Shown here in pieces: positions 8,753 through 17,199 of a DNA stretch of 64,000 bases. The notes under the pieces are model-generated. The model had not been told where the DNA came from. It saw only the letters and a program-made list of their open reading frames with translations, and searched no databases. A program made the position numbers and the translations under genes. Positions within the stretch are counted from its first letter, which is position 1; every line of letters starts with the position of its first letter. This DNA is from Blastopirellula sp. J2-11. Lineage in GTDB: Bacteria; Planctomycetota; Planctomycetia; Pirellulales; Pirellulaceae. Location of the stretch: the NCBI RefSeq assembly GCF_024584705.1, contig NZ_CP097384.1:1364001-1428000 (forward strand), written 5' to 3'.

Positions 8753-9754
8753 ATGAGCGAGATTCGCCGCGATCCTCTGTTGGGGTATGAAGTTGTCATC
8801 GCCGCGCGGCGCGCAGAGCGTCCGCAGCAATTTGATCATTCGCCCTCGATCGCTAAAACGCTCGATTGCCCCTTTTGCGAAGGGGCCGAGCAACTGGCCC
8901 CTCCTGAATTGTGGGCGGCTCGCCCGCATGATTCGCCCGCCAATGGTCCCGGTTGGCAGGTTCGTGTCGTCCCCAATCGCTTTCCGGCGTTCGAACGAGA
9001 GGAACAGTCGGGCGAGGCGCAATGCGGCGACGAGTTCTTCCCCCGTCAGTCAGCGAGCGGTTGGCAGGATGTGGTGATCGAGTCTCCGCAGCATCAGATT
9101 CGTTTCTCAGAACTATCTCCCGAGAACGCCCGATTGACGTTTGTCGCCTATCAAGCTCGGCTCAACGCCCTAAAAAAGGAGGGGCGTTACGCTTATGCGC
9201 AAATCTTCAAAAACGTCGGCGCCGCCGGGGGAGCATCGCTGGAGCATAGTCATAGTCAGATCATGGCGACCGAGCGGACTCCGCTGCGTGTGCAGGAGGA
9301 GCTAAAGGCGAGCCGCGACTATTTCCACCGCTATGGCCGTTCTTATTGGGCGGAGTTGATTGAACGGGAATTGGCGGCGGCCGAGCGGGTTGTCTACGTC
9401 GATGACCACTTCGTCGCATTTTGCCCCTTTGCGTCACGTGTGCCGCTGGAGACCTGGATTTTGCCGCGGCGAGCGGATAGCGACTTTTGCGGGGTCGATC
9501 TTGCACGATTGGAACAGCTTGCCCAGCTTACTCAGCGCTGCCTGTCACAAATCGAAAATGCGTTAGAATTCTCGGCTTACAACTATCTGATTCACACGAC
9601 TCCGTTTGACATAAATGCGCAGGCTTACTATCACTGGCGTTTAGTGATATTGCCGCGCGCAACAACGCAAGCCGGTTTTGAGTGGGGGACTGGGATGTTT
9701 GTGAATCCTCTTCCGCCGGAACAAGCTGCAGCGATGATGCGATCGGCGCAGTAG
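8753..9754 (+). CDS. GalT-like nucleotidyltransferase (HIT superfamily), possibly ADP-glucose phosphorylase (333 aa)
   Basis: This protein resembles galactose-1-phosphate uridylyltransferases: N-terminal RRDPLLGYEVVIA, a CPFC zinc knuckle at about residues 42-45, and the nucleotidyl-transfer motif EHSHSQIM at about 163-170. Classical GalT has HPHGQ; the HSHSQ form is closer, from memory, to the ADP-glucose phosphorylase branch. Its place between glycogen synthase and a GH57 glucanotransferase favours a role in ADP-glucose metabolism over galactose metabolism. No galactokinase or epimerase lies nearby. The superfamily is clear; the exact substrate is inference. Confidence 0.85.
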   Translation: MSEIRRDPLLGYEVVIAARRAERPQQFDHSPSIAKTLDCPFCEGAEQLAPPELWAARPHDSPANGPGWQVRVVPNRFPAFEREEQSGEAQCGDEFFPRQSASGWQDVVIESPQHQIRFSELSPENARLTFVAYQARLNALKKEGRYAYAQIFKNVGAAGGASLEHSHSQIMATERTPLRVQEELKASRDYFHRYGRSYWAELIERELAAAERVVYVDDHFVAFCPFASRVPLETWILPRRADSDFCGVDLARLEQLAQLTQRCLSQIENALEFSAYNYLIHTTPFDINAQAYYHWRLVILPRATTQAGFEWGTGMFVNPLPPEQAAAMMRSAQ

Positions 9755-9879
9755 GGCAGATCCTCAGCGTCGCCGCTAATCATGGCGACTGCAACTTTGA
9801 AAAGCTCTCACGTCGGCGGCAATTTTGCCGATCAGTACAGATAGCAGTCGCAACCACCTTTCTCTTGAACGACCAAGCG

Positions 9880-12051
9880 ATGAGCAACTCGATCCGCCTC
9901 TGCCTTGTGCTTCACAACCATCAGCCGATCGGCAACTTTGACGGCGTCTTTGAACAGGCGTATCAAGATAGCTATCTGCCGTTTTTGGATGTTTTTGATC
10001 GCTTTTCGGACGCGATCAAAATCGGTCTGCATACCAGTGGACCGTTAATAGAATGGCTTGACCTTCACCATCCTGAGTATCTTGATCGCCTGGCCGCCCA
10101 CGTGCGCTCGGGCCGCATCGAGATCATCGGCGGCGTCTTCTACGAAGCGATCCTGACGATGATCCCCGGTCGCGATCGCGTCGGGCAGATCCGCACCTAC
10201 ACTCAGTGGCTCGAAAATCGCCTGGGAGCGACGATCGGCGGCATGTGGATGCCAGAACGCGTCTGGGAGCAGCAACTCACCTCGGACATCGCCGAGGCCG
10301 GTATTCGCTATACGCTGTTGGACGACTTCCATTTCAAAAATGCGGGCGTCCAGCAAGACGATCTGTATGGATACTACGTGACGGAAGAAGCGGGACAGTT
10401 GCTCTCTATCTTCCCCGGCAGCGAGCGAATGCGCTATTTGCTGCCGTTCGCGCCGCCGCAAGACACGATCACCTATTTGAAGGGAATCGCCGAGAATCAC
10501 CCCAACAGCGTTGTCGTATTTGGCGATGACGGTGAGAAGTTCGGCACTTGGCCTGACACCAAGGCGCACGTCTACGATCGAGGCTGGTTGAACGATTTCT
10601 TTACGGCGCTCGAAAAGAATAAAGATTGGATCCATACGACGACACTGGCTGAAGCCGTCGATTCGCTCCCACCGGTCGGCAAGGTCTTTCTGCCGGAAGG
10701 AAGCTACCGCGAAATGACCGAGTGGGTGTTGCCGGTGCCGCAACAAGTCGCCTACGAAGATTTGGTGCACGAACTGGAGCACGAACCGAACTGGCCGCGC
10801 ATCAAGCAGTTCGTCCGGGGCGGCTACTGGCGGAACTTCAAAGTTCGTTATCCCGAAACGGACGAGATGTACAGCCGCATGATGGCGGTCAGTCAGCGAC
10901 TTGACGCCGCTCGTCGTCAGAGCGATGTCGACCAGGCTCAGTTAGACATGGCCCAGACCGAACTCTATCGCGGGCAGTGCAACTGCAGTTATTGGCACGG
11001 CGCCTTTGGCGGCGTCTATCTGCCTCACCTACGCAATGCCGTCTACACCGCTCTGATTGCTGCTGACAATCTCATCGACGCCGCAATCGGGCAGCCAGCG
11101 AGCTACATTGACGCCGAAGCTGCCGACTTCAACTTTGACGCTCGACAAGAGATCAAACTGGTCGACGAAAAGCTGCTTGCGCTGTTCGCCCCGGCTCAAG
11201 GGGGGATGATGTACGAGTTGGACGTCCGCTCGATTTGCCACAATCTGCTCGCCACGCTGACGCGCCGCCCTGAAGCGTATCACCGCAAAGTGTTAGCTGG
11301 CCCGTCATCTGCCGGCGGCGATGTCGCCAGCATCCATGATCGGGTCGTTTTCAAGCAGCAGGGGCTCGACGAGCGTTTGCAGTACGACTCCTACGCTCGT
11401 AAAAGCTTGATCGATCACTTTTTTGACAATGACGTCGCTCCCGAATTGGTCGCCAACGGCGAAGCCCAAGAACGCGGCGACTTTGTGGACGGCGCCTACG
11501 AAGCGAAGATTCGCCGCAATCCCGATCGCATCCAGGTCCAGATGTACCGCGAAGGGAACGCGTGGGGCGTGCCGCTGAAGATCACCAAGGGGGTCACGCT
11601 CTCGGCCGGCAGTTCGACGCTCGAGATCGCCTACCTGATCGAAGGGGTTCCGCAGGATCAGCCGATGCATTTTGCGGTTGAGATGAATTTCGCGGGTCTG
11701 CCATCCGGCGCCGACGATCGTTATTTCCATCAAGGAAGCGATCAACTGGGGCAGTTGGGCGAACGGTTGGATCTGCACGAGATGACGATGCTGGGCATGA
11801 CCGATCAGTGGTTGGGGATTGATGTACGTTGGGAAGCTGATCAGCCGACCAGCATGTGGACCTTCCCGATCGAGACGGTCAGCCAGTCGGAAGGAGGCTT
11901 TGAATTGGTGCACCAAAGCGTGGCTCTGATGCCGCATTGGTGGATTCAAGGAGACAAAGAAGGGCGCTGGAGCGTGACGATGAAGCTGGAAATCGACACG
12001 ACGCTAGCCGAAAGTCGGATGCCGTCAGCGGAGGTAGCGGCGACGACCTAG
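9880..12051 (+). CDS. GH57 4-alpha-glucanotransferase/alpha-amylase family protein (723 aa)
   Basis: The N-terminal GH57 barrel begins with LHNHQPIGNF (residues 11-20). The nucleophile is Glu126 in MWMPERVWE and the acid/base Asp216 in VFGDDGEKFG, both matching the Thermococcus litoralis glucanotransferase pattern. The C-terminal half matches the DUF1925/DUF1926 beta-domains found in that subgroup. The frame is open further upstream, but ATG 9880 starts directly at the conserved barrel. The enzyme should cut and transfer alpha-1,4-glucan chains in the cytoplasm (no signal peptide). It fits the preceding glgA and GalT-like gene as a glycogen module. The split between amylase and transferase activity cannot be made from sequence. 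Confidence 0.9.
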   Translation: MSNSIRLCLVLHNHQPIGNFDGVFEQAYQDSYLPFLDVFDRFSDAIKIGLHTSGPLIEWLDLHHPEYLDRLAAHVRSGRIEIIGGVFYEAILTMIPGRDRVGQIRTYTQWLENRLGATIGGMWMPERVWEQQLTSDIAEAGIRYTLLDDFHFKNAGVQQDDLYGYYVTEEAGQLLSIFPGSERMRYLLPFAPPQDTITYLKGIAENHPNSVVVFGDDGEKFGTWPDTKAHVYDRGWLNDFFTALEKNKDWIHTTTLAEAVDSLPPVGKVFLPEGSYREMTEWVLPVPQQVAYEDLVHELEHEPNWPRIKQFVRGGYWRNFKVRYPETDEMYSRMMAVSQRLDAARRQSDVDQAQLDMAQTELYRGQCNCSYWHGAFGGVYLPHLRNAVYTALIAADNLIDAAIGQPASYIDAEAADFNFDARQEIKLVDEKLLALFAPAQGGMMYELDVRSICHNLLATLTRRPEAYHRKVLAGPSSAGGDVASIHDRVVFKQQGLDERLQYDSYARKSLIDHFFDNDVAPELVANGEAQERGDFVDGAYEAKIRRNPDRIQVQMYREGNAWGVPLKITKGVTLSAGSSTLEIAYLIEGVPQDQPMHFAVEMNFAGLPSGADDRYFHQGSDQLGQLGERLDLHEMTMLGMTDQWLGIDVRWEADQPTSMWTFPIETVSQSEGGFELVHQSVALMPHWWIQGDKEGRWSVTMKLEIDTTLAESRMPSAEVAATT

Positions 12052-12084
12052 TACTTCCAGCATGATCCAGGCGGATCAAATACG

Positions 12085-12585
12085 ATGATTCATGCAGACA
12101 TGATCGCGCATTCGCTCAAGACTCTCTTGGGCGAAGCGCTGGATGGTGGTACAGACAATAGCAGCTGGTTCATCAATCGAAACGATCCCGGCTTGATACG
12201 TCTGCTGCGGCGTTACTCGGCTCTCGAAGCTTCTACTCCTCCGGCGCCTGGGAGGATGCCGATCGTCGCACATGCCGAGCATCTGCGGTATCACCTCTCA
12301 CTGATCGAGGCGACCCTGCGTGGTGAAGCGGATGCGTTTGCTACGGCGGATTGGTCGGCGGCGTGGGAAGTGAAGATGATTCGCGACGCCGATTGGAACG
12401 CGCTGATCGCCGAAATCGACGTACTGGGCCGCGTCTGGCTCGAAGCGTGCGAAACGCCGCACGAGTGGGATCCAATGATGCTGACCGGCGCCTTCGCTTC
12501 GGTCGCACATTTGGCGTATCACATGGGAGCGATTCGCCAGATCGCGCTGATCAATGAATCGCGAGACGTCTCGTTGTTCGCGTGA
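12085..12585 (+). CDS. DinB-superfamily protein (166 aa)
   Basis: A small all-helical protein with the spaced His pattern of DinB/YfiT-type four-helix bundles: HAEHLRYHLSLIE in the middle and VAHLAYHMGAIRQI near the C-terminus, where the His residues usually bind a metal. The family includes thiol-dependent S-transferases and many uncharacterised proteins. It starts 33 bp after the GH57 stop, so it may be the last gene of that transcript, but no functional link is known. A second, unrelated-in-detail DinB protein is encoded convergently just downstream. Confidence 0.8.
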   Translation: MIHADMIAHSLKTLLGEALDGGTDNSSWFINRNDPGLIRLLRRYSALEASTPPAPGRMPIVAHAEHLRYHLSLIEATLRGEADAFATADWSAAWEVKMIRDADWNALIAEIDVLGRVWLEACETPHEWDPMMLTGAFASVAHLAYHMGAIRQIALINESRDVSLFA

Positions 12586-12724
12586 GAATCAAAGTAAAGT
12601 CGTTGGAGGAAAAAGGAGCTGGGCGAAAGGAGAATTCCACCGCGACAAAGATGATTCGAGAGGGAATCACCCGGAGAGTGAGCGGTCGCCGTAGGCGGTC
12701 GCTTTGGTAGACGCCAGCTGATCT

Positions 12725-13237
12725 CTAACCGCGGCGGAGCGCTTGCCGTTTCTCTTTCACGTATTCCAGATGATGGTGGACGTGATTGATTGCGTGCAAA
12801 ACCAAGTGCCGCAGCGTGAGCGTGCCGAGATCGCTGAGGGTCGCTACTCGATTCCAGGCGTCTCGCGGCAAGAGTCGCAAAGTGCGAGCCATTTGCCGAC
12901 GAGTCGCTTCGATCAGCAGCAACTCTTCTTCCAGGTCGTGATGTTGATAATCCATCGCGTCGTTGTAGCGATAGCCGTCAACTTCCATCAACTCTGGCCG
13001 ATCGGTTGCGGCGGTTCGCTTCATCCGGTCTGCGAAAAACTGTTCGCAGTCGGCAAGATGGCAAACCACCTCAAGCGTGCTCCACATGTCATCAACCGGT
13101 TTGGCGGCGATTTCCTCGTCCGTCATTCCTTCGATCGCTGCGCGGATTTCAGAGGCCCCTTTTTGGTAGGCGTCGATCAATTCTTCGATCGAGAACTCCT
13201 CGTGCCGGGGGAGCACAGGAGCAATAGCGGTAGGCAT
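12725..13237 (-). CDS. DinB-superfamily protein (170 aa)
   Basis: Helical bundle with metal-type His residues at VCHLADCEQFF and HAINHVHHHL, the latter the typical C-terminal HxxxH site of DinB_2 proteins. A longer start at 13291 is possible, but that ATG has no ribosome site, while the ATG at 13237 is preceded by GAGAAG. No signal peptide. Likely a cytoplasmic metalloprotein of unknown substrate; in this family the usual guess is a bacillithiol/mycothiol-type transferase, which is only inference. It stands alone, convergent with the other DinB gene and divergent from the DUF4198 gene. Confidence 0.8.
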   Translation of the reverse strand: MPTAIAPVLPRHEEFSIEELIDAYQKGASEIRAAIEGMTDEEIAAKPVDDMWSTLEVVCHLADCEQFFADRMKRTAATDRPELMEVDGYRYNDAMDYQHHDLEEELLLIEATRRQMARTLRLLPRDAWNRVATLSDLGTLTLRHLVLHAINHVHHHLEYVKEKRQALRRG

Positions 13238-13370
13238 TTCTTCTCGGTGGGTGGTGGGCGGATCGATCCAGACCAGCGCCGCAGGTATCATGGGGAAAGT
13301 TACATCTTTATTCTACGGTCCCATTACAAGCTTGGCCGTAGATTTTCTCGGTATTTAAGGGTTTCCGCGA

Positions 13371-14165
13371 ATGTTCGTGCGAGCACTGTTATGCTTATTG
13401 TGTCTTTCGACGCCGTTATGCGCCCACGATACCTGGGTGGAAACCAACTCCAACGTGATCCGGACCGGCGACGCAATCTATGTCGATCTCAAGCTCGGCA
13501 ATCACGGCAATGATCATCGCGATTTTAAGTTGGCGAGCAAGATCGATTTGGCAGGCTGCTCGCTGAATATCGTCGACCCCTCTGGGAAGGAGTTCGATCT
13601 GATACCTGAGCTGGTGGATGTGGGTTACGCTCCCAAAGAAGGCTTCTGGAACGCCAAGTTCGCAGCCGCCAAACCGGGACTTTATCAGGTCTCCCACGCA
13701 TTGGATAAGATCGTGAATCACGGCCATCCGGTTCGCAGCTTGAAGAGCGGCAAAACTTTCTTCCTGGTCAGTGACACTTTGGACAAGATCGCCGAGAACG
13801 CCGCCGGTTTTGATCAACCGCAGGGGCATCCGTTGGAGCTGGTTCCGCAAGCCAGCACCGTCGCGCCGATGGGGCCGGGGCAGCCGATCTCTGTTCAGTT
13901 GTTGCTTCGCGGTAAACCGCTGTCGGATACGGTCGTCTCGTTTGTGCCGCGGCGCGTGACGCTGAAGGCCGACTGGGACGAGACCTACGAGCGCAAGACC
14001 GACGCCCAGGGAATGGCCACGTTTACGCCGACCACCGGCGATCAATATCTGATCGTAGCGCATCACCATGCGACCGATGAAAAGTCGGCCGAGTATGATG
14101 AGACCGCCTATTCGGCGACGCTGACCGTCTTGGTGCCGGAGATCTGTCCCTGCTGCGGCGAGTAG
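13371..14165 (+). CDS. Secreted DUF4198 (NikM-like) protein (264 aa)
   Basis: The signal peptide (about residues 1-18) is followed at once by AHDTWVETN, the His-Asp-x-Trp start typical of DUF4198/NikM-type proteins, where the new N-terminal His is thought to take part in metal binding. The rest is an all-beta, two-domain periplasmic protein. The C-terminus ends in a CPCCGE motif, a second possible metal site. The family often accompanies nickel or cobalt uptake, but no transporter genes are next to it here, so a role as a periplasmic metal-binding protein is only suggested. No operon partner is obvious. Confidence 0.78.
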   Translation: MFVRALLCLLCLSTPLCAHDTWVETNSNVIRTGDAIYVDLKLGNHGNDHRDFKLASKIDLAGCSLNIVDPSGKEFDLIPELVDVGYAPKEGFWNAKFAAAKPGLYQVSHALDKIVNHGHPVRSLKSGKTFFLVSDTLDKIAENAAGFDQPQGHPLELVPQASTVAPMGPGQPISVQLLLRGKPLSDTVVSFVPRRVTLKADWDETYERKTDAQGMATFTPTTGDQYLIVAHHHATDEKSAEYDETAYSATLTVLVPEICPCCGE

Positions 14166-14203
14166 TCGCCGCGCTATTTTGTTGTCGAAGGAATCGAAAA
14201 CGA

Positions 14204-14989
14204 GTGACCGAAAAGAAGTTTCATTTGCCACCCGATCAGATCGAAGCGTTGGTCGAAGGCCAGGGAGGCTGCATCGCTACCGACCGCATTACCGTAGATG
14301 GAATGCCGGTCGGCTACATGTACCGCGAGCCGCCTGACAATGAGGGGGACAGCGGTTGGCGATTCTTCTCTGGCGACGAGACGGACGAATACGTCGATCA
14401 GGCGAGCAATCTGGAAGTCTACGATGTCAATACGATCGCCAACTACGATCGCGACGTCATGCCGTTTCTGTCGTCGCCGATCGGCAGCGCTTATGCCCGC
14501 GAAGGGGACGCCGGCCAGTTGATTGCGGTCGATAGTCCCTTCGACGCCGATGAATTGTTGCATCCCGACTTTCCCATCCTCGAAGTCGGCTTGTTTGATT
14601 TGACCGATCGCTGGTCGATGCAACTGCCGCTGCGCTTTAATCAACGGCTAGAAAAAGATGGGCAAATGGTTCTCTGGCGACCCGGCGTGACGATCTACGC
14701 CAGCGTCTGGGGCTTGCCCGAAGATGGCGATTCGTCCGCAGACACGCTGCGCGAGTTGACCAGAGAACGCGACTCGGCCGCGTTCGATTATCAAGAGCTG
14801 CAAGAGGGCTCGCTGCTGAGGATCGCTTACCGTTTGGTCGAAGACCATGACGGCGTCGCTGTGGAATCGCTCTACTGCTTTGTCGCCGACGCGGACGGTT
14901 ACGTTCATTTGTCGGTCTACTTTGATGCGGCGGAAGACGTGGAGGTCGCCCAATCGATTTGGAAAGGGATCACCTCCGCCGCTATGTAA
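14204..14989 (+). CDS. DUF2185 (Imm33-like) domain protein (261 aa)
   Basis: The N-terminal half contains the DUF2185 pattern: GYMYREPPDNEGDSGWRFFS, then GDETDEYVD and VYDVNTIANYDRDVMPFL, about residues 30-90. The C-terminal half is less conserved and acidic. The domain is found in possible immunity proteins and in many stand-alone proteins of unknown role. It starts with GTG. No toxin gene is adjacent, so an immunity role is not supported by context. Cytoplasmic, with no membrane segment. It is preceded by the DUF4198 gene (38 bp) and followed by tonB. Confidence 0.75.
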   Translation: MTEKKFHLPPDQIEALVEGQGGCIATDRITVDGMPVGYMYREPPDNEGDSGWRFFSGDETDEYVDQASNLEVYDVNTIANYDRDVMPFLSSPIGSAYAREGDAGQLIAVDSPFDADELLHPDFPILEVGLFDLTDRWSMQLPLRFNQRLEKDGQMVLWRPGVTIYASVWGLPEDGDSSADTLRELTRERDSAAFDYQELQEGSLLRIAYRLVEDHDGVAVESLYCFVADADGYVHLSVYFDAAEDVEVAQSIWKGITSAAM

Positions 14990-15028
14990 GTTGCTGTACG
15001 TAAGTTACTGCTTTCATTTCAGAAAAAA

Positions 15029-15793
15029 ATGCTCGCTCGGACTTCGACAATCTCCTATCTCACCAGCATCTCGCTGCATGTCGCAGCGGCCGCTGCGCTG
15101 GTGTCATGGAGCGTTCGTCCCTACGATTGGCGACATCAGGTGGACGTTGGCGGAACCGTCATGCTCACCGCGACCATGGCTTCCGCCGCCGCCGAGCCGA
15201 TCGAAGCGTCGGTCATCGAGATGGAAGTGGTCGAAGCGGAGCAGTCGGCGGAACTGACCGAGGAAGAGTCGCCGTTGGATCTGCACAAGCAGCCGACCGC
15301 AATTCCGTTGCCGCTGGAAACGTCGGAAGTGATCTACACGCCGCGAAGTGCGCCGGCCGCGATGTCTCGATCGAAAGCTGCGTCGCAGACGCCGTCGCAA
15401 CCGCAGCAAGCCGAACCGTTGCCGCGCAAAGACGCCGCCAAAGAACCAATGCCAGAATCGGCGTTGGCCGAAGCGGCGTCTCCAGCGGTAAAAAGCGTGG
15501 CCGGCGCCAGGATCGATGTTCCTCCGCAACCGACGCCAACCAACGCGGCGCCCGGTTACCCGCCGACGTCACAATCGCGGCGCGAAGAAGGACGCGTGCT
15601 GCTGCGTCTCACCATCAGCGAGACTGGCGAAGTCGCCGCCGCCAAGATCCATCAATCGAGCGGTTTCACTCGGCTGGATCAAGCGGCGCTGGTCGCCGTG
15701 CGGCAGTGGAAGTTTACGCCGGCTCAAAGCGAAGGGCACAATGTGGCGACGCGGGTGGTGATTCCGGTTTCGTTTTCTCTGCGGGCGGATTAG
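15029..15793 (+). CDS. tonB: TonB-family energy transducer (254 aa)
   Basis: Typical layout: an N-terminal membrane anchor (about residues 10-29), a long Pro/Ala/Glu-rich periplasmic linker, and a C-terminal TonB domain (about 180-250) with VLLRLTISETGEV and AALVAVRQWKFTPA. TonB couples the inner-membrane proton gradient to outer-membrane transporters. No exbB or exbD is nearby, so it would have to borrow a motor encoded elsewhere, or act as a stand-alone periplasmic TonB-like protein. The linker is unusually rich in Ala and Ser besides Pro. The family call is firm. Confidence 0.88.
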   Translation: MLARTSTISYLTSISLHVAAAAALVSWSVRPYDWRHQVDVGGTVMLTATMASAAAEPIEASVIEMEVVEAEQSAELTEEESPLDLHKQPTAIPLPLETSEVIYTPRSAPAAMSRSKAASQTPSQPQQAEPLPRKDAAKEPMPESALAEAASPAVKSVAGARIDVPPQPTPTNAAPGYPPTSQSRREEGRVLLRLTISETGEVAAAKIHQSSGFTRLDQAALVAVRQWKFTPAQSEGHNVATRVVIPVSFSLRAD

Positions 15794-15819
15794 CAATTTC
15801 TGATAACGTGAAGGGGATC

Positions 15820-16326
15820 ATGAAGCACAGCATCCCAGCCAGGAGAAGGACGAGAGGCCAAAACGAGCAATGGCGATTCCTGTCGCTGTTGTTGGTTGTC
15901 GTTTTCTCGGGTAGCAACGGATGCCGTGAACAAGAGAAATCGCTGCCGACAGTCGATTCAAATACTCTGGAGATTGGCGGCGATACGAAACTCTTTCGAC
16001 AAGTGATCGAGCAGCGGATCACCGACAAACAGTATTCCGCCGCCGTGGAGATCATGAACCAGGCCGAAGTTCGTTCTCTCGTGGAGCATTCCGATAAGTC
16101 TCAAGATTTTCGCTGGATGGCGGTTTACGAAGACGCGTTGGTTTTTCCCGGACTCGATGACATGCTGGCGGTCAACGCTCCATTGAGCGACTATTGGATT
16201 TTGCCGGGGACTTCTGATGCGATCGTTGATCCCCAGTGGCAGGCGACCGCGACCAAATTTGCGGCCCAATACAATCAACTTCTTCAAGAAACAAGGAGAA
16301 GCGATGTTGGAAATCAATCGCGATAG
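15820..16326 (+). CDS. Putative lipoprotein of unknown function (168 aa)
   Basis: I do not recognise this protein. A basic N-terminus (MKHSIPARRRTRG) and a hydrophobic run end at SGSNGC, a plausible though non-ideal lipobox at about Cys38. The mature part is helical and charged, with no motif that I can name. It starts 26 bp after tonB, so it may share that transcript. A frame open further upstream runs through tonB in another phase and is a shadow. Its 3' end overlaps a short open frame with a good ribosome site. Confidence 0.6.
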   Translation: MKHSIPARRRTRGQNEQWRFLSLLLVVVFSGSNGCREQEKSLPTVDSNTLEIGGDTKLFRQVIEQRITDKQYSAAVEIMNQAEVRSLVEHSDKSQDFRWMAVYEDALVFPGLDDMLAVNAPLSDYWILPGTSDAIVDPQWQATATKFAAQYNQLLQETRRSDVGNQSR

Positions 16327-16387
16327 TTCACCGCTGGTTCTCGCTTCGTGCGAACTAGCGATCTCTCGCAACTTGGCGTCGACATGA
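16304..16387 (+). CDS. Possible 27-aa leader peptide
   Basis: An ATG preceded by AAGGAGAA at a good distance opens a 27-codon frame ending in TGA, whose last bases overlap the ATG of the next gene (ACATGA). The Shine-Dalgarno and the ATGA overlap are what one expects of a coupled leader, but the peptide has no recognisable character and overlaps the preceding gene by 23 bases. It could equally be chance. Confidence 0.3.
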   Translation: MLEINRDSSPLVLASCELAISRNLAST

Positions 16388-17119
16388 AAAGCAAACGGCT
16401 TAGCCCTGATAGGAATCGATCGCTGCGGCGTCTTCGCGCCGTACGGACGCTGGCGATGGTTCTCCTTGTTACCATCGGGTGCGGGAAGTCGCGTCCCGCC
16501 CAGTCGAACCAAAAAAAGCTGGAAACAATTGCTTCGGCGATACGCAAATATCACGATTCGATCGCAGAGTTTCCGCCGATCGTGGTTTACCAACGACGCC
16601 GGAGAGTCGCTGCATAGTTGGCGCGTGCTGATCTTGCCGCAAATCGAAGCGAATTCCTTTTACGAGCTGTATGATTTTGAATCTGCTTGGAACAGCAAGA
16701 CGAATGTCGACCTGCGAGATGGAACCAGGCAAGTCGACGGCGTCGAACCTGACGCAGTATCCAATGCGGGCAGGATTTACCTGCCAGACGATTCGCCGCA
16801 CATGTTGGAGACGATTTTCGTCGCGATGGTCAACGGCCACTTGCTGGAGAAGGATATTTGGCTATCCGACGTGAAGCTGACCGGTCACTATCTTCCTAAG
16901 GGGCAACCGTTTGTCGTGCTGGAAATCCAATACTCCGGCATCCATTGGATGGAGCCTCGAGACGTTTCGCCGCCGATGCAGCGGTTCCCTGATTGGATCA
17001 ACATCAATGAGGTGAAAGATCAAATCGTCCGTTCGATCGAGATCGGCGCTGTGACGCAAATGCGTGACCACGACGAAACTCTCGCTTATTTGGATTCGCT
17101 GCGCCATGCAGAAGAGTAA
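16384..17119 (+). pseudogene. DUF1559-related lipoprotein gene with a +1 frameshift
   Basis: The first frame gives a lipoprotein signal ending in LLVTIGCGK and then LETIASAIRKYHDSIAEFPP, matching the start of DUF1559 domains (usually ...LHNYHDT...FPP). The match continues only in another frame, as NDAGESLHSWRVLILPQIEA and FYELYDFESAWNSKTN, again classic DUF1559. The shift lies at 16590-16592, where removing one C from TAC-C-AAC restores a continuous protein. Either one base was inserted and the gene is broken, or this is a sequencing error. Unlike the other DUF1559 genes here, it lacks the pseudopilin TLVELLVV leader. Confidence 0.8.
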
Positions 17120-17154
17120 AGCGATTGGGGCGTCGCCGATCCGCGCATAAAAAA

Positions 17155-17172
17155 GGTGCGTCTCGACGCACC
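17155..17172. terminator. Bidirectional terminator
   Basis: GGTGCGTC-TC-GACGCACC is a perfect 8-bp stem, with AAAAAA on the left (a U-run for the minus strand) and CTGCTTTT on the right for the plus strand. It sits between the convergent DUF1559-like pseudogene and the DUF1080 gene and could serve both. Confidence 0.75.
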
Positions 17173-17199
17173 CTGCTTTTCTCGTTTCGCGATTCCGGC

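Noticed and set aside
13416-14231. 271-codon antisense frame over the DUF4198 gene
   Set aside because: No ribosome site or recognisable domain; the plus-strand gene has a signal peptide and a conserved motif.
14204-14989. Toxin-immunity pair based on DUF2185
   Set aside because: No toxin or secretion gene adjoins it; the domain is common in stand-alone proteins.
15106-15819. Open frame running through tonB in another phase into the downstream lipoprotein
   Set aside because: Arg-rich shadow; only the part from 15820 has lipoprotein character.
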